Assembly (NCBI RefSeq): GCF_002160135.1
Contig: NZ_NFJZ01000001.1
Coordinates: 186,001 to 250,000, forward strand
Direction: 5' to 3'
From: Lachnoclostridium sp. An196
GTDB taxonomy: Bacteria; Bacillota; Clostridia; Lachnospirales; Lachnospiraceae
Length of the DNA stretch: 64,000 nt
Shown: piece by piece, positions 44,601-53,568 of the stretch
Position numbering within the stretch: position 1 is the first letter of the stretch
Layout of the letters: each line of letters opens with the position of its first letter
Notes under the pieces: generated by a model
What the model saw: the letters and a program-made list of their open reading frames with translations, nothing else
The model's database searches: none
What the model was told of the DNA's origin: nothing
Translations under genes and position numbers: made by a program

Positions 44601-46364
44601 CGGTGTTTCCGGTTCGTCTTCCATGGCCGGTTCCAGTGCGGCAGCCTCCAGAGTCATGACAGCCGGAGAGGCGTATGGCTGTGCGCTCAACGCCGGGTAG
44701 GCGAACTGCCCCAGATGGCTGTTGGAAATATCGCCGTACGGGGTATGCGTATTGGAAAAACTGGTTTCATCTGCAGTGTCTCCTGCATCCGCCAGGAAAA
44801 TACTTCGGAAGATATCTACAGCATACCACTGATCATCCGGCATATGTACAAGATTCCAGGTGGAGATTCGCTCACCGACGATTCCGGTTACCAGTACAGA
44901 TTCAATATCCGCTTCGTCACAGAGCTTTTTAAAATAGCGGGCATAAATCTCTCCTTCCGGAAGAACGGGAGATTTTTCATCTGCTGTATTTTCATTAGTA
45001 CCGGTATCTGCTGCAGGCTCTGTCTCTGCCGCAGTGTTGTCGGATTCCTCTTCCATAGAAGTGCTTTCGTCGGTTGGAAGATCCTGAGACGCCAGGGTTT
45101 CTTCCATATAAGAAGCAGCCTGATCGTAGAGATCGGATACGGTCAGATAGGTGCTGTCCTGGGAAAGGTCTTCAGACGGAGGATTTTCCTGAGAAGCAGT
45201 GTTGTCGGATTCAGACGGAGGATTCGTTTCTTCCGAAGCTTCTGCGGATAAAAGATCATCTGCATTTTCAGGAGTCTCTTCAGTATCGGATTCCTCGTTT
45301 TGTTCTGCTTCCGCCGGCTCCAGGAGCTCCAGCGTCCATACCGCTTCTGCATTCCAGGACCAGGTCTGATCTTCCTGCTGTGTTCCGGTGTATGTAACGG
45401 TAAGCGCGCATGCCGGAGTATTCAGCAATGCGGCATCCGCCTCGTCAAACCAGAAGGCGTCAAATGCATTTTGAGCGGCTGTCTCGTAAGTGGTGCGGAA
45501 CGTCTGGTAATCGTCTCCTTCCAGGACTTCGGCAGGCGTGGCGACGGTGCCTAGGGAGAGTGCAGAACCGGCGTCCTCTTCGTCAGCCGTTTCCTCCGAG
45601 AGAAGCGCTTCCATACAATCGGATAGCGCCTGATAAAATTTCTGGGCGAGTTCGTCGGTCAGCTGAGAGCCATAAGAATCCTGATAGGTATATTCACTGT
45701 CTATGTCCTGTCCGATCCATTCCTGATCAAAGGCGAAGGCTTCTTCTGAGAAGGATTCGTCCATACGTTTGGGATTCCAGGATTCTGAGAGAGTCATTGA
45801 TGCCGTGACTTCGCCGGCAGATGTCTCCGGATTCTCGATCGGATTTGTAACCTCAGGAGAGGCCGGGTCTTCAGCCGGTATTTCATCACCCGTGGGTAAT
45901 TCGCTGCCATTTTCAGTCTGGCTGATGGAGGAAGATTCCTCTCCGGTTGATGACTGGTCATCGGAAACTGTTACGGTATCCGATGGCATGCCGCCGGGGA
46001 TCGTGGTTCCAGCGTCGGTGGCCTCAGTATCATTTGCCGGTGGCTGTTCTTCTGTTGATGTCGGATTACCGGAAGAGGATTCTGCGCCGGAGTCGGATTC
46101 ACTGCCGGAAGGATTGTCATTTCCGGAGGGTAAACCTTCTTCGGTCGTTGTACTGCCTTCGGATGTCGTTTCTTTGCCAGAGGCCGTTTCACCGTCAACG
46201 TCCGTTCCTTCACTGTCTGTCGTATTGTCGGATTCTCCGTCCGCTGCAGCGTTGAGGAGCGCGCCGGCTTCCGCCGCGTACAGGATGGTCTGGTCGCTGA
46301 TCAATAGGGCGGCCGCGAGACTAAAGGCCAGCAGCCGTGAAAAAATGTTTTTTGAGGATGTCAA
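41694..46364 (-). CDS. Secreted Ig-repeat protein with DUF5722 glycosidase-like domain
   Basis: 1556 residues. TTG start with AAAGGAG nine bases before. Signal peptide (1 to about 31, ending YAAEA), Ser/Thr/Glu-rich linker to ~190, helical region, a transglutaminase-like segment (about 505-560: YARYFKKLCDEA, TWNLV, WYAVDI) whose catalytic Cys and His are missing, five Ig-like repeats of roughly 75 residues (YTISY ... GTGNYSGT type, about 660-1045), then DUF5722 to the end. In that domain NWTLGNEVN and VIIGELGY fit the acid/base and nucleophile glutamates of clan-A TIM-barrel glycosidases. No LPXTG anchor. Probably acts on or binds surface polysaccharide; the polysaccharide locus is adjacent. 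Confidence 0.85.
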   Translation of the reverse strand: MTSSKNIFSRLLAFSLAAALLISDQTILYAAEAGALLNAAADGESDNTTDSEGTDVDGETASGKETTSEGSTTTEEGLPSGNDNPSGSESDSGAESSSGNPTSTEEQPPANDTEATDAGTTIPGGMPSDTVTVSDDQSSTGEESSSISQTENGSELPTGDEIPAEDPASPEVTNPIENPETSAGEVTASMTLSESWNPKRMDESFSEEAFAFDQEWIGQDIDSEYTYQDSYGSQLTDELAQKFYQALSDCMEALLSEETADEEDAGSALSLGTVATPAEVLEGDDYQTFRTTYETAAQNAFDAFWFDEADAALLNTPACALTVTYTGTQQEDQTWSWNAEAVWTLELLEPAEAEQNEESDTEETPENADDLLSAEASEETNPPSESDNTASQENPPSEDLSQDSTYLTVSDLYDQAASYMEETLASQDLPTDESTSMEEESDNTAAETEPAADTGTNENTADEKSPVLPEGEIYARYFKKLCDEADIESVLVTGIVGERISTWNLVHMPDDQWYAVDIFRSIFLADAGDTADETSFSNTHTPYGDISNSHLGQFAYPALSAQPYASPAVMTLEAAALEPAMEDEPETPAEPEAEESAAEPAPAMPAAEPVTIDLSQCQYEYQDLWTTQDDLNQVRPTSLTYQGKELTLGTDYTISYQGTARSAVTDLGTAGNYTMLLTGTGNYSGTLALSFRVASGTSVTTLTASSIKAQKYTGKALTPKLTLKDPVTRKTLKSGTHYTLSYENNVNAGTASIVIQGIEANGYVGTRRVTFTIQPCEIKKVSAKILDKKIYYTGTAQTPRVSLTYKKMGLVEGRDYQISYSSNTNKGKGIITLTGIGNYSSTRTLKFTISARKMKEANIVMSATQDTYDGPTLYPTITVSYNGITLRQGSDYTISYPKSLKAGKNTIKVKGRVNFTGTVSLKFTVNKASLENAVVTLPYAWAYTGKNVKVIPTRVVVENTVLTNKKDYTIKYIDSNGKRKSSVKNPGEYQIVLTGKKNYIGTITLKFCITSDQTLLNNNYNSGAGTVTGGNTFALSSCLASGYNGRQMTVTLSAGRNTALEGLGSQFYIARLNSAGTTVLEAMPASVSASGSFTASAAFPSSDGFQSVMMSKYAIAIWNGSGYQIVSTARYLENPEITATMTKEYLGYYTSDKISSKKGMQGTTAYTEDMAVQHVLLNVDLADMVSTTPRSGYVSYTYKGTTYYFQDMIALEQTMRYLNGWDNDNPYGNHRRSITLVLLMSWSDELSYLIHPSARKKGAASYYALNMQEENARNTFEALFCYMGEKLGTEKSRVSNWTLGNEVNSCQEWNYSGSMSLSECVANYAQAFQLLYQGVRRTSSTSRVFISLDHCWTASVAGHSGKEFLDQFASYMNQTAPSMEWNVNYHPYSQPLTRTAFWSDNSNTTASASTKYISMKNIQVLTDYLGSLESQYGKSGGSIRVIIGELGYTAVQGNTSAETAQAAALGYGYYIAMFNSRIDAYIVRAYLDDPAETSSGLYLGVMSQGHVKKQSYDVYKYLDTEQSLSYMNKYLSTIGISSWESAIDGFNAGALPAVDF

Positions 46365-46411
46365 TCTTCGTCGCTCCTTTTTTTAAAAGTAACAAGCTTA
46401 TGCTGTCTATT

Positions 46412-46440
46412 ATCATAATCAGACCAGAAAAGAAAGTCAA
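46412..46440 (-). promoter_or_regulatory. Promoter of the secreted Ig-repeat protein gene
   Basis: Minus strand TTGACT (46440-46435), 17 bp, TATGAT (46417-46412). Confidence 0.7.
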
Positions 46441-46501
46441 CGGAAGAAGCTGTTAAAAAGCTTAAAATATGCTTAAGCAGGGGCTGAAACAGAGAGCAAT
46501 C

Positions 46502-46530
46502 TTGCCATTTCCAAGACAGCATGATAAAAT
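46502..46530 (+). promoter_or_regulatory. Promoter of the nucleotide-sugar dehydrogenase gene
   Basis: TTGCCA (46502-46507), 17 bp, TAAAAT (46525-46530). Confidence 0.65.
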
Positions 46531-46571
46531 AAACTTCATTAATAAAATAAAAGCACAAGGAAATGTGGATA

Positions 46572-47822
46572 ATGGAGCGAAAAGAAAAATATAAAATCGC
46601 GGTCGCCGGCACCGGGTACGTGGGCTTGTCCAACGCGATCCTGTTGGCCCAGCATCAGCAGGTGCAGGCGGTGGACGTCCTGCAGGAGAAGGTAGATAAG
46701 ATCAACCGGAAAGAGTCGCCGATCATTGACAAAGAGATCCAGCAATATCTGGCAGAAAAAGACCTGGATCTGACAGCGACCGTAGACGGAAAGAGCGCCT
46801 ACAGTCAGGCAGACTTTGTGATTATTTCCACACCTACCAATTATGATCCTGTAAAAAACTATTTCGATACAGGATCCGTGGAGCAGGTAATGGAACTGGT
46901 ACAGGAATGCAATCCGAAAGCAGTGATGGTAGTGAAATCCACTGTGCCGGTTGGCTATACCAGAAAGATGCAGGAGCGGTATCCAAAGGCAAGGCTCCTT
47001 TTTTCACCGGAATTCTTGAGAGAGGGCAGAGCGCTGTATGACAATCTGTATCCGTCCCGGATCATTGTAGGCGCGCCGGATGGTGATGCAGAACTCCAGG
47101 AGGCAGCCCGTATTTTTGCAGGGCTTTTGGCAGAAGGGGCATTGAAAGAAGAAATTCCCACACTTTTTATGGAGACGACGGAGGCGGAGGCAGTCAAGCT
47201 TTTTGCCAATACGTATCTGGCGCTGCGGGTGGCATACTTTAACGAACTGGATACGTATGCGGAGGTACATGGTCTGGATACCAGGAGCATCATCGACGGT
47301 GTATGCCTGGATCCGCGGATCGGAAGCCATTACAACAATCCGTCGTTTGGATATGGAGGTTATTGCCTGCCCAAAGATACCAAGCAGCTGCTGGCCAATT
47401 ACAATGATGTACCGGAAAATTTGATTCAGGCGATCGTGGATTCCAACCGCACCCGGAAAGATTATATCGCGGAGCGGGTACTGGAAAAGGCAGGCTACTA
47501 TGATGGCGCCAACGGGCGCAACGGTCTGCCTGGCAGACAGGTGACTGTGGGGATCTACCGTTTGACCATGAAAGCCAACAGCGATAATTTCCGTCAGAGT
47601 TCTATCCAGGGAATCATGAAACGGATCAAGGCAAAGGGGGCAGAGGTCATCATCTACGAGCCGACACTGGAGAATGGCAGCCGTTTTTTCGGCAGTCTTG
47701 TGGTAAATGATCTGGCAGAGTTCAAGAAGAAGAGCGACGCGATCATTGCGAACAGGTATCATACAGAGCTGGATGATACTGCAGAGAAGGTGTATACGAG
47801 GGATCTTTTTCGGAGAGATTAG
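46572..47822 (+). CDS. ugd: UDP-glucose 6-dehydrogenase
   Basis: 416 residues. Oxidises UDP-glucose to UDP-glucuronate with two NAD+. Rossmann [44 protein letters not shown] and the active-site cysteine in [12 protein letters not shown]. The start at 46572 has AGGA at nine bases; the ATG at 46563 is too close. Supplies a uronic acid for the polysaccharide genes that follow. Family could also include UDP-sugar variants, but the SPEFLREG motif fits UDP-glucose. Confidence 0.92.
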   Translation: MERKEKYKIAVAGTGYVGLSNAILLAQHQQVQAVDVLQEKVDKINRKESPIIDKEIQQYLAEKDLDLTATVDGKSAYSQADFVIISTPTNYDPVKNYFDTGSVEQVMELVQECNPKAVMVVKSTVPVGYTRKMQERYPKARLLFSPEFLREGRALYDNLYPSRIIVGAPDGDAELQEAARIFAGLLAEGALKEEIPTLFMETTEAEAVKLFANTYLALRVAYFNELDTYAEVHGLDTRSIIDGVCLDPRIGSHYNNPSFGYGGYCLPKDTKQLLANYNDVPENLIQAIVDSNRTRKDYIAERVLEKAGYYDGANGRNGLPGRQVTVGIYRLTMKANSDNFRQSSIQGIMKRIKAKGAEVIIYEPTLENGSRFFGSLVVNDLAEFKKKSDAIIANRYHTELDDTAEKVYTRDLFRRD

Positions 47823-47843
47823 CATGGAGTCATGATTTTCCGG

Positions 47844-47871
47844 TTGCGTACATGCTTTTTTATGGTATAAT
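47844..47871 (+). promoter_or_regulatory. Promoter of the phosphoglycosyl transferase gene
   Basis: TTGCGT (47844-47849), 16 bp, TATAAT (47866-47871) with TGG extended -10. Shows that the polysaccharide assembly genes have their own start separate from ugd. Confidence 0.65.
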
Positions 47872-47913
47872 AGCACTGAATTATATGTTTTATTATTGGA
47901 GAAATCTGATTCT

Positions 47914-49338
47914 ATGTATCGAAAGAGAAACCAGTTGATGGAGATCGCAGTGTGCCTGGTGGATGCCTGTGCGGCGCTGTTCAGTCTGTGCGTGGCGGGA
48001 GTGCTGCGCTACCAGACATTGGAAGGATTAGCTCAGGCGGAAAATATCCGGACGCTTTGCAGCATCATCCTGGTCACTCACGTGGCCGCGTTTTACTTTA
48101 TGAAAGTCTATGAAGGGTTCTTTAAACGGGGACGTTATCGGGAACTTCTTCTTTCACTAAAATATAATTTTATATTGACGGCGGGGGCGACGCTGCTGGG
48201 ATTTGGATTGAAAAGCGAGGTGTTTGTATCCAGGCTGGTGATGGGGTACTTCTTTGTACTGAATGTACTTTTGGTCTGGCTGGTGCATCTCTTTATCCGA
48301 AACTGGGAAAAGGTCTTCCGATGGAGTCATAAAAAGGAAGTCAATATCCTGATCGTTACCTCCGGGGAGCGGCTGGATGAGATCCTGGACCGTTTTGGAA
48401 GATCGAAAGAAACTTTATGGAACGTGGCAGGAATCGTGCTGCTGGGAAAAGAGAAAGTACCCGAGACAGTGCAGGGGATCCCGGTGGTTTCGGAGAAAGA
48501 GGACGCCTATCTGGAATATGCCGTGCAGCATGTGGTGGATGAGGTTTTTATCCAGGTCAATGAAATGCATGAAAAAGAGAATTTCCTGAAAAATATGATC
48601 CTGGAATTCGAAAACATGGGCGTGGTAGTAAACCTGAATCTGGATCTGTTTGACCTTGGACAGATCGGAGAGAAACGTATTTATAACCTGGAGCAGTATC
48701 ATGTGATCGCTTTTTCCAGCCGGTTGTTTGACTACCGCATGGTGCTGGCTAAACGGCTGATCGATATCATTGGCGCCTGTGTGGGACTGGTGATTACATT
48801 GGTGGTGGGGGTGATCCTGGCACCGTTTTTATTGCTGGAATCGCCGGGGCCTCTGATCTTTAAACAGAAACGGGTAGGCGTGAATGGAAGGGTTTTTGAG
48901 TTTTATAAGTTTCGTTCCATGTATGCGGACGCAGAAGAACGTAAAAAAGAACTGATGAAGCAGAATGAGATGCAGGGGCTGATGTTTAAGATGGAAAATG
49001 ACCCCAGAATCACGAAAGTTGGCGCCTTTATTCGGAAGACCAGCATCGATGAGCTGCCTCAGTTCTGGAATGTGCTGAAAGGCGATATGAGTCTGGTGGG
49101 AACCCGTCCGCCGACGCTGGATGAGTACCAGCAGTATAATTATTATCAGAAGAGAAGGATCAGTTTCCGGCCGGGGATCACAGGACTCTGGCAGATCAGC
49201 GGCAGGAGCGATATCAAAGATTTTGACGAGGTGGTCAAACTGGATCTGGAATATATAGACAACTGGTCTTTGCTTCTGGATTTTAAGATTATTTTTAAGA
49301 CGGTTCTGGTGGTGCTGCGCGGCAGCGGAGCGAGATAG
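47914..49338 (+). CDS. Polyprenyl-phosphate sugar-1-phosphate transferase
   Basis: 474-residue initiating enzyme of repeat-unit synthesis (WbaP/CpsE class). Four or five N-terminal membrane segments, a soluble Rossmann-like domain, a membrane re-entrant helix and the C-terminal catalytic domain: KRLIDIIGACVGLV, LLESPGPLIFKQKRVG, FYKFRSMYADAE, RKTSIDELPQFWNVLKGDMSLVGTRPP (in parts) and RPGITGLWQISGRSD. It places the first sugar phosphate on undecaprenyl phosphate. GGAG lies before the ATG at 47914; the TTG at 47896 is upstream of the site. Confidence 0.93.
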   Translation: MYRKRNQLMEIAVCLVDACAALFSLCVAGVLRYQTLEGLAQAENIRTLCSIILVTHVAAFYFMKVYEGFFKRGRYRELLLSLKYNFILTAGATLLGFGLKSEVFVSRLVMGYFFVLNVLLVWLVHLFIRNWEKVFRWSHKKEVNILIVTSGERLDEILDRFGRSKETLWNVAGIVLLGKEKVPETVQGIPVVSEKEDAYLEYAVQHVVDEVFIQVNEMHEKENFLKNMILEFENMGVVVNLNLDLFDLGQIGEKRIYNLEQYHVIAFSSRLFDYRMVLAKRLIDIIGACVGLVITLVVGVILAPFLLLESPGPLIFKQKRVGVNGRVFEFYKFRSMYADAEERKKELMKQNEMQGLMFKMENDPRITKVGAFIRKTSIDELPQFWNVLKGDMSLVGTRPPTLDEYQQYNYYQKRRISFRPGITGLWQISGRSDIKDFDEVVKLDLEYIDNWSLLLDFKIIFKTVLVVLRGSGAR

Positions 49339-49350
49339 AAGGAGAGAATG

Positions 49351-50838
49351 ATGAACGAAAATTATAACTATTCCTATGAAGATGAGGCGGAGATCAACCT
49401 GGTCGATTTGGTGTTTTATCTGCTGAAACAGTGGAAGACACTGATCGCGGCAGTCCTGATCGGCGCAGTGATCGGCGGGGGTATTTATGTGGTAAAGAAA
49501 TCTTCTGCAGATCGTGCGGCAGAAGAATTGACAGCCCAGATGGAAGAGGCAAAGACCACAGTGGAGGACAAACAGACTGTGGCAGAACTGAGGGAAAATT
49601 ATCAGATCAGCGAAGACGTGGAAACAAATATGGAGCTGGCATATCAGTACCGTCAGCTTTATCGGAAACAGCTGGAGTATAATCAGAACTCTCCGATTAT
49701 GCAGATGAACCCCAGCGCAGTATATTCTGGTGAACTGGAATACTATATTTCTGCCGGATATGATACGGGAATGATCGCGCTGCTTTACCAGAATATTTTG
49801 AACAGCAACGGCATCCTGGAGGAACTGAAAGAAGCTGCAGACCTGGATTATCAGGAGCAGTATATCCGGGAACTGATCGGATGCAGCGTGAGCCGGGAAA
49901 ATGATTCTACGATCAATGTAAACAATGGCGAAAGCCTGGTTTATAAAAATGCGACGGTCACTTTTACGATCAATGCCGCTTCAGAAGCGGATTGTAAGCA
50001 GATGCTGCAGTTGATTCGGGACAAGGTGGCAGAACTGGATCAGCAGTGCCGGGAAAACTATGAAGATTATGAGATGATACCGGTAAATGACAGCGTCAAT
50101 CTGGTGGCCAGCAGTGATTATCTGAGCAGGCAGAAATCCAATACGGATCAGTTGAACACATACCGGAATACCATGACAAATCTGGAAAGTGCTTTCACGG
50201 AAGAGGAACTGGTATATTACAATCGGGTGTATCTGTCGAGAGATTATGAGCAGGAGGAAGAACCGGAGGAAACGGAACTTGCAGGAGAAACAACGATAGA
50301 GGCAGAGCCGGTCAGTCTGGTAAAATGGCTGGTAATCGGTATCTTCCTGATGTGTGTTGTATGGGGCGGTTTTTACCTGGTGAAATATCTGCTGGATAAA
50401 AAGATCAAGACCCCGGATGAAATGCGCAGCCGTTACCGTCTGCCTTTGATTGGTTTTGTAAGGACAGAGGAGTATGCCAGAAAAGGCCTGGATGGCTGGC
50501 TGGACAGAATGCGGAGCAGAAGCTGGGGCTCTGGAGATACACCGGAGAATATCGGAAATATGATCACTGCTATGGATTTGTCCAAGGTAATTCTCTGTGT
50601 GGAAGGCAATGGACCGCGGTTGGAAACGGCGGCGGATGAAATCTGCAGTTACGCAAAATGCTTAAAGAGATCGGAAGCGTTAAACAAAAATGGCGATCTG
50701 GTGGCAGATGCGAAAGAGAGTGATGGTGTCATCCTTGCAGTGGAAATTGGTGGAACCAATTACGCGGAGATCGAAAGAGAGTTGGAGATCAGCCGGATGC
50801 AGAATGTGGTTGTAAAGGGTGTTGTGGTGGTTTCTTAA
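49351..50838 (+). CDS. Wzz-like chain-length protein with degenerate kinase-like tail
   Basis: 495 residues. First membrane helix about residues 30-52 (LIAAVLIGAVIGGGIYVV), extracytoplasmic coiled-coil region, second helix about residues 325-350 (WLVIGIFLMCVVWGG), then ~150 cytoplasmic residues. The tail has KVILCVEGNGPRLETAADEI and GVILAVEIGGTNYAEIE, which resemble the strands of BY-kinases (CpsD/EpsB) without a Walker A or tyrosine cluster. Chain-length regulators in Gram-positives normally work with such a kinase, and none is encoded here. GGAG favours the second of two consecutive ATGs. Confidence 0.85.
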   Translation: MNENYNYSYEDEAEINLVDLVFYLLKQWKTLIAAVLIGAVIGGGIYVVKKSSADRAAEELTAQMEEAKTTVEDKQTVAELRENYQISEDVETNMELAYQYRQLYRKQLEYNQNSPIMQMNPSAVYSGELEYYISAGYDTGMIALLYQNILNSNGILEELKEAADLDYQEQYIRELIGCSVSRENDSTINVNNGESLVYKNATVTFTINAASEADCKQMLQLIRDKVAELDQQCRENYEDYEMIPVNDSVNLVASSDYLSRQKSNTDQLNTYRNTMTNLESAFTEEELVYYNRVYLSRDYEQEEEPEETELAGETTIEAEPVSLVKWLVIGIFLMCVVWGGFYLVKYLLDKKIKTPDEMRSRYRLPLIGFVRTEEYARKGLDGWLDRMRSRSWGSGDTPENIGNMITAMDLSKVILCVEGNGPRLETAADEICSYAKCLKRSEALNKNGDLVADAKESDGVILAVEIGGTNYAEIERELEISRMQNVVVKGVVVVS

Positions 50839-51395
50839 ATAATGACTTCTATAGACCGTATTAAAGAAAATTGATAGAGAACTGTAAAAAAGAGCCTATT
50901 AGAGTAGAGATGGATATTATGAAATATTTTTACAAAAGTTTAAGGAAAGGGTAATGACTATCCTAAATATTTAGTGAATTTAAGAATAGTGGACAAGGAC
51001 AGCCTCTTCCAATTTAAAGCTGGCTGAAAATAAATGGTTCTCAACCTCCTGACTTACGAAAAAATATATTAGATAGTATAACATCCAATCAGTTATAGGA
51101 AATAGGACTCTAAAAAATACGGCTTCTTAGTTGACTCTGTTTGAGTTGCAAAGTGTGTGAAAGTAAATTAAGAAAGGAGTCAAAAGTTTGTGCCAGGGAA
51201 TCGGGAGCGGCTTCGTTTGTGTTACACAAGGAACTACAACAAACACATATTACAAGAAGTGCAAATGTCAAATATATATAAAAATTAATCTATAAAATCA
51301 CTGACTGATGAAACGAACTTTCGTTATTGCCGGATGATTATATTGTATACGTCAAAAAGATAATCGAAGAAAGAGAAAAGGCTGTGAGTAGGTGT
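50839..51395 (+). other. AT-rich gap at composition boundary
   Basis: 557 bp without a convincing gene. A weak promoter (TTACGA at 51054, 17 bp, TATAAC at 51077) could drive the glycosyltransferase operon. The palindrome TTGTGT-T-ACACAA lies near 51217-51230, and a good ribosome-binding site at 51176 has no frame behind it, as though a gene was lost. Base composition changes here from host-like to strongly AT-rich. Confidence 0.5.
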
Positions 51396-52481
51396 ATGAG
51401 GTTAAGTGTAATTGGACTCCGAGGATTTCCGATGATTGAAGGAGGGGTAGAAAAGCATTGTGAATCTCTTTATCCGAAGTTGAATAGTGATATAGACATT
51501 ACGGTGTACAGAAGAAAATTATATGTTAAATCAAACGGAAAGTATGAACATATTTCATTCATTGATTTACCCTCCACGAAAATCAAGGGTTTTGAAACAT
51601 TTTTCCATTCTTTTATTGCGTCTATAGATGCATTTTTTAAAAAACCTGATGTAGTTCACTACCATAATATAGGGCCAGCTCTTTTCAGTCCTATAGTTAA
51701 AGTGCGAAAAATTCCAGTGATTTTAACATACCATAGTGCTAATTATGAACACGAAAAATGGGGAATATTTGCACGTAAATTACTTCATTTTTCGGAAAAA
51801 GTCGCTTTAGAAACTGCAGATAAAATTATATTTGTGAATAAATATCAGATGGAAAAATATACAGAAAATATAAGGGAAAAATCTGTATATATACCTAATG
51901 GTGTCAATGAGCTACCGCGCTCAAGTAATGTAGATTTCTTAAATAAGATTGGCGTTGAAAAAGAACGTTATATTCTTAGTGTTGGAAGAATTACACCTGA
52001 GAAGGGATTTGATATTTTAATAAAGGCATATAAATTGGCAAAAAAGGACGAATTTAAACTTGTGATTGCCGGGGGGACAGAGTTTGAAAACAGCTACATG
52101 AAAGAATTACAAGAACTTAGTAAAAACGAAAATGTGATTTTTACTGGTTATACTTTTGGCGACGATCTTTATCAACTTTATTCACATGCAACTTTGTATG
52201 TTTTGGCATCGTATAATGAAGGATTTCCACTAGTTCTATTAGAAGCAATGAAATATGAATTGGATGTCTTGGTTTCAGACATACCAGCAACTCGTTTAGT
52301 TGATTTGAATAAAGAAGATTATTTCAAAAAAGGAGATTTTAAAACATTGTCAAATAAGATTACGGAACATCTTAAGGCACCACGAAAGAGAAAATATAAT
52401 TTGAGCAGATATGATTGGAATGTTATAGCAAAGGAAATGTCATTGATATTTTGTCAAGTGGCTGGAAAGAAAAATGATTAG
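51396..52481 (+). CDS. Glycosyltransferase family 4
   Basis: 361 residues, GT-B fold. N-terminal VIGLRGFPMIEGGVEKHCE acceptor loop; C-terminal donor domain with GRITPEKGFDILIKAY and the E-x7-E motif EGFPLVLLEAM. The start at 51396 follows TAGGTG; the open frame continues upstream without support. First gene of the AT-rich operon, adding a sugar to the lipid-linked repeat unit; sugar unknown. Resembles capsule enzymes such as CpsF-type rhamnosyl or galactosyl transferases, without certainty. Confidence 0.88.
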   Translation: MRLSVIGLRGFPMIEGGVEKHCESLYPKLNSDIDITVYRRKLYVKSNGKYEHISFIDLPSTKIKGFETFFHSFIASIDAFFKKPDVVHYHNIGPALFSPIVKVRKIPVILTYHSANYEHEKWGIFARKLLHFSEKVALETADKIIFVNKYQMEKYTENIREKSVYIPNGVNELPRSSNVDFLNKIGVEKERYILSVGRITPEKGFDILIKAYKLAKKDEFKLVIAGGTEFENSYMKELQELSKNENVIFTGYTFGDDLYQLYSHATLYVLASYNEGFPLVLLEAMKYELDVLVSDIPATRLVDLNKEDYFKKGDFKTLSNKITEHLKAPRKRKYNLSRYDWNVIAKEMSLIFCQVAGKKND

Positions 52482-53559
52482 GATTTTACAGTGCGTTAAT
52501 ATAATGGATCGAGCAGGTCTGGAAAATATGCTCATGAACTATTATAGAAATATTAATAGAGATAAAATACAATTCGATTTTTTGACGCATCGTCCCGACA
52601 GAGGCGCATATGATGAAGAAATCGAAATGCTTGGCGGAAAAGTATATCATGCACCAAGATTATATCCGCAAAACTACCCGATGTATTTTAAATGGATGAA
52701 GAATTTTTTTGAAGAGCACTCGGAATATAAGATAGTACATTCACACATAGATACCATGAGTTATTTCCCATTATTGGCAGCAAAAAAAGCTGGCATTCCA
52801 AACCGAATAGCGCATAGTCATAGTTCAAAATTAGAAAAGGATCTAAAGCTTCCAATTAAATTTATGGCATTGAAACTTATTCCGAATGTCGCCAATCACT
52901 TTTGTGCTTGTGGGGAGGTAGCAGGAAAATTCATGTTTCAAAAACGTGAATTTACAGTGATAAGAAATGCTATTGATGTAAAAAAATTTTCTTTCAATAA
53001 TGACATAAGAAATAACAAAAGAAAAGAACTAAGATTAAAAGATGCGTTTGTTGTGGGGCACGTTGGTCGTTACTGTTATATCAAAAATCAACTTTTCCTT
53101 TTAGATGTTTTTTCTGAAATAAAAAAAGATCGACAAAATGCTCATCTTTTACTGATTGGTAAAGGCGAAGATGAAAAAAAAATTAGAAACAAGATTAAGC
53201 AACTTCATTTAGAAGAATCTGTATCACTGCTTATTGATCGCGACGATATTGATCAATTGTATCAGGTTATGGATGTATTTGTAATGCCCTCTTTGTTCGA
53301 AGGCCTACCCGTTGTAAGTATAGAAGCACAGGCGAATGGGTTACCTTGTATTGTATCTAGCAATATTTCAAGGGAAGTCAAGATTTCTAAAAACATAAAA
53401 ATGCTAGATTTGAAAGCTGGCGTGAACAGTTGGAAGAATGAAATAATTGCTACAACAACCAGAAGAAACCCAAATGCAATTGATGAGCTCGAAAGAAAAG
53501 GGTATAACATTGCAATTGAAGGGAAAAAATTGGAAGAATTTTACAAAACTCTTTTGTGA
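52474..53559 (+). CDS. Glycosyltransferase family 4 (EpsF-like)
   Basis: 361 residues, GT-B fold, related to EpsF-type enzymes by its start ILQCVNIMDRAGLENMLMNYYRN and RIAHSHSSK. The donor site is PSLFEGLPVVSIEAQANGLP. Starts eight bases inside the previous gene, so the two are coupled. Sugar specificity unknown. Confidence 0.88.
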   Translation: MIRILQCVNIMDRAGLENMLMNYYRNINRDKIQFDFLTHRPDRGAYDEEIEMLGGKVYHAPRLYPQNYPMYFKWMKNFFEEHSEYKIVHSHIDTMSYFPLLAAKKAGIPNRIAHSHSSKLEKDLKLPIKFMALKLIPNVANHFCACGEVAGKFMFQKREFTVIRNAIDVKKFSFNNDIRNNKRKELRLKDAFVVGHVGRYCYIKNQLFLLDVFSEIKKDRQNAHLLLIGKGEDEKKIRNKIKQLHLEESVSLLIDRDDIDQLYQVMDVFVMPSLFEGLPVVSIEAQANGLPCIVSSNISREVKISKNIKMLDLKAGVNSWKNEIIATTTRRNPNAIDELERKGYNIAIEGKKLEEFYKTLL

Positions 53560-53568
53560 GGTGAAATA

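Noticed and set aside
51100-51330. Possible LoaP-type or JUMPstart antitermination leader before the glycosyltransferase genes
   Set aside because: No ops/JUMPstart core, no convincing conserved hairpin, and no LoaP/NusG-like gene in the window.
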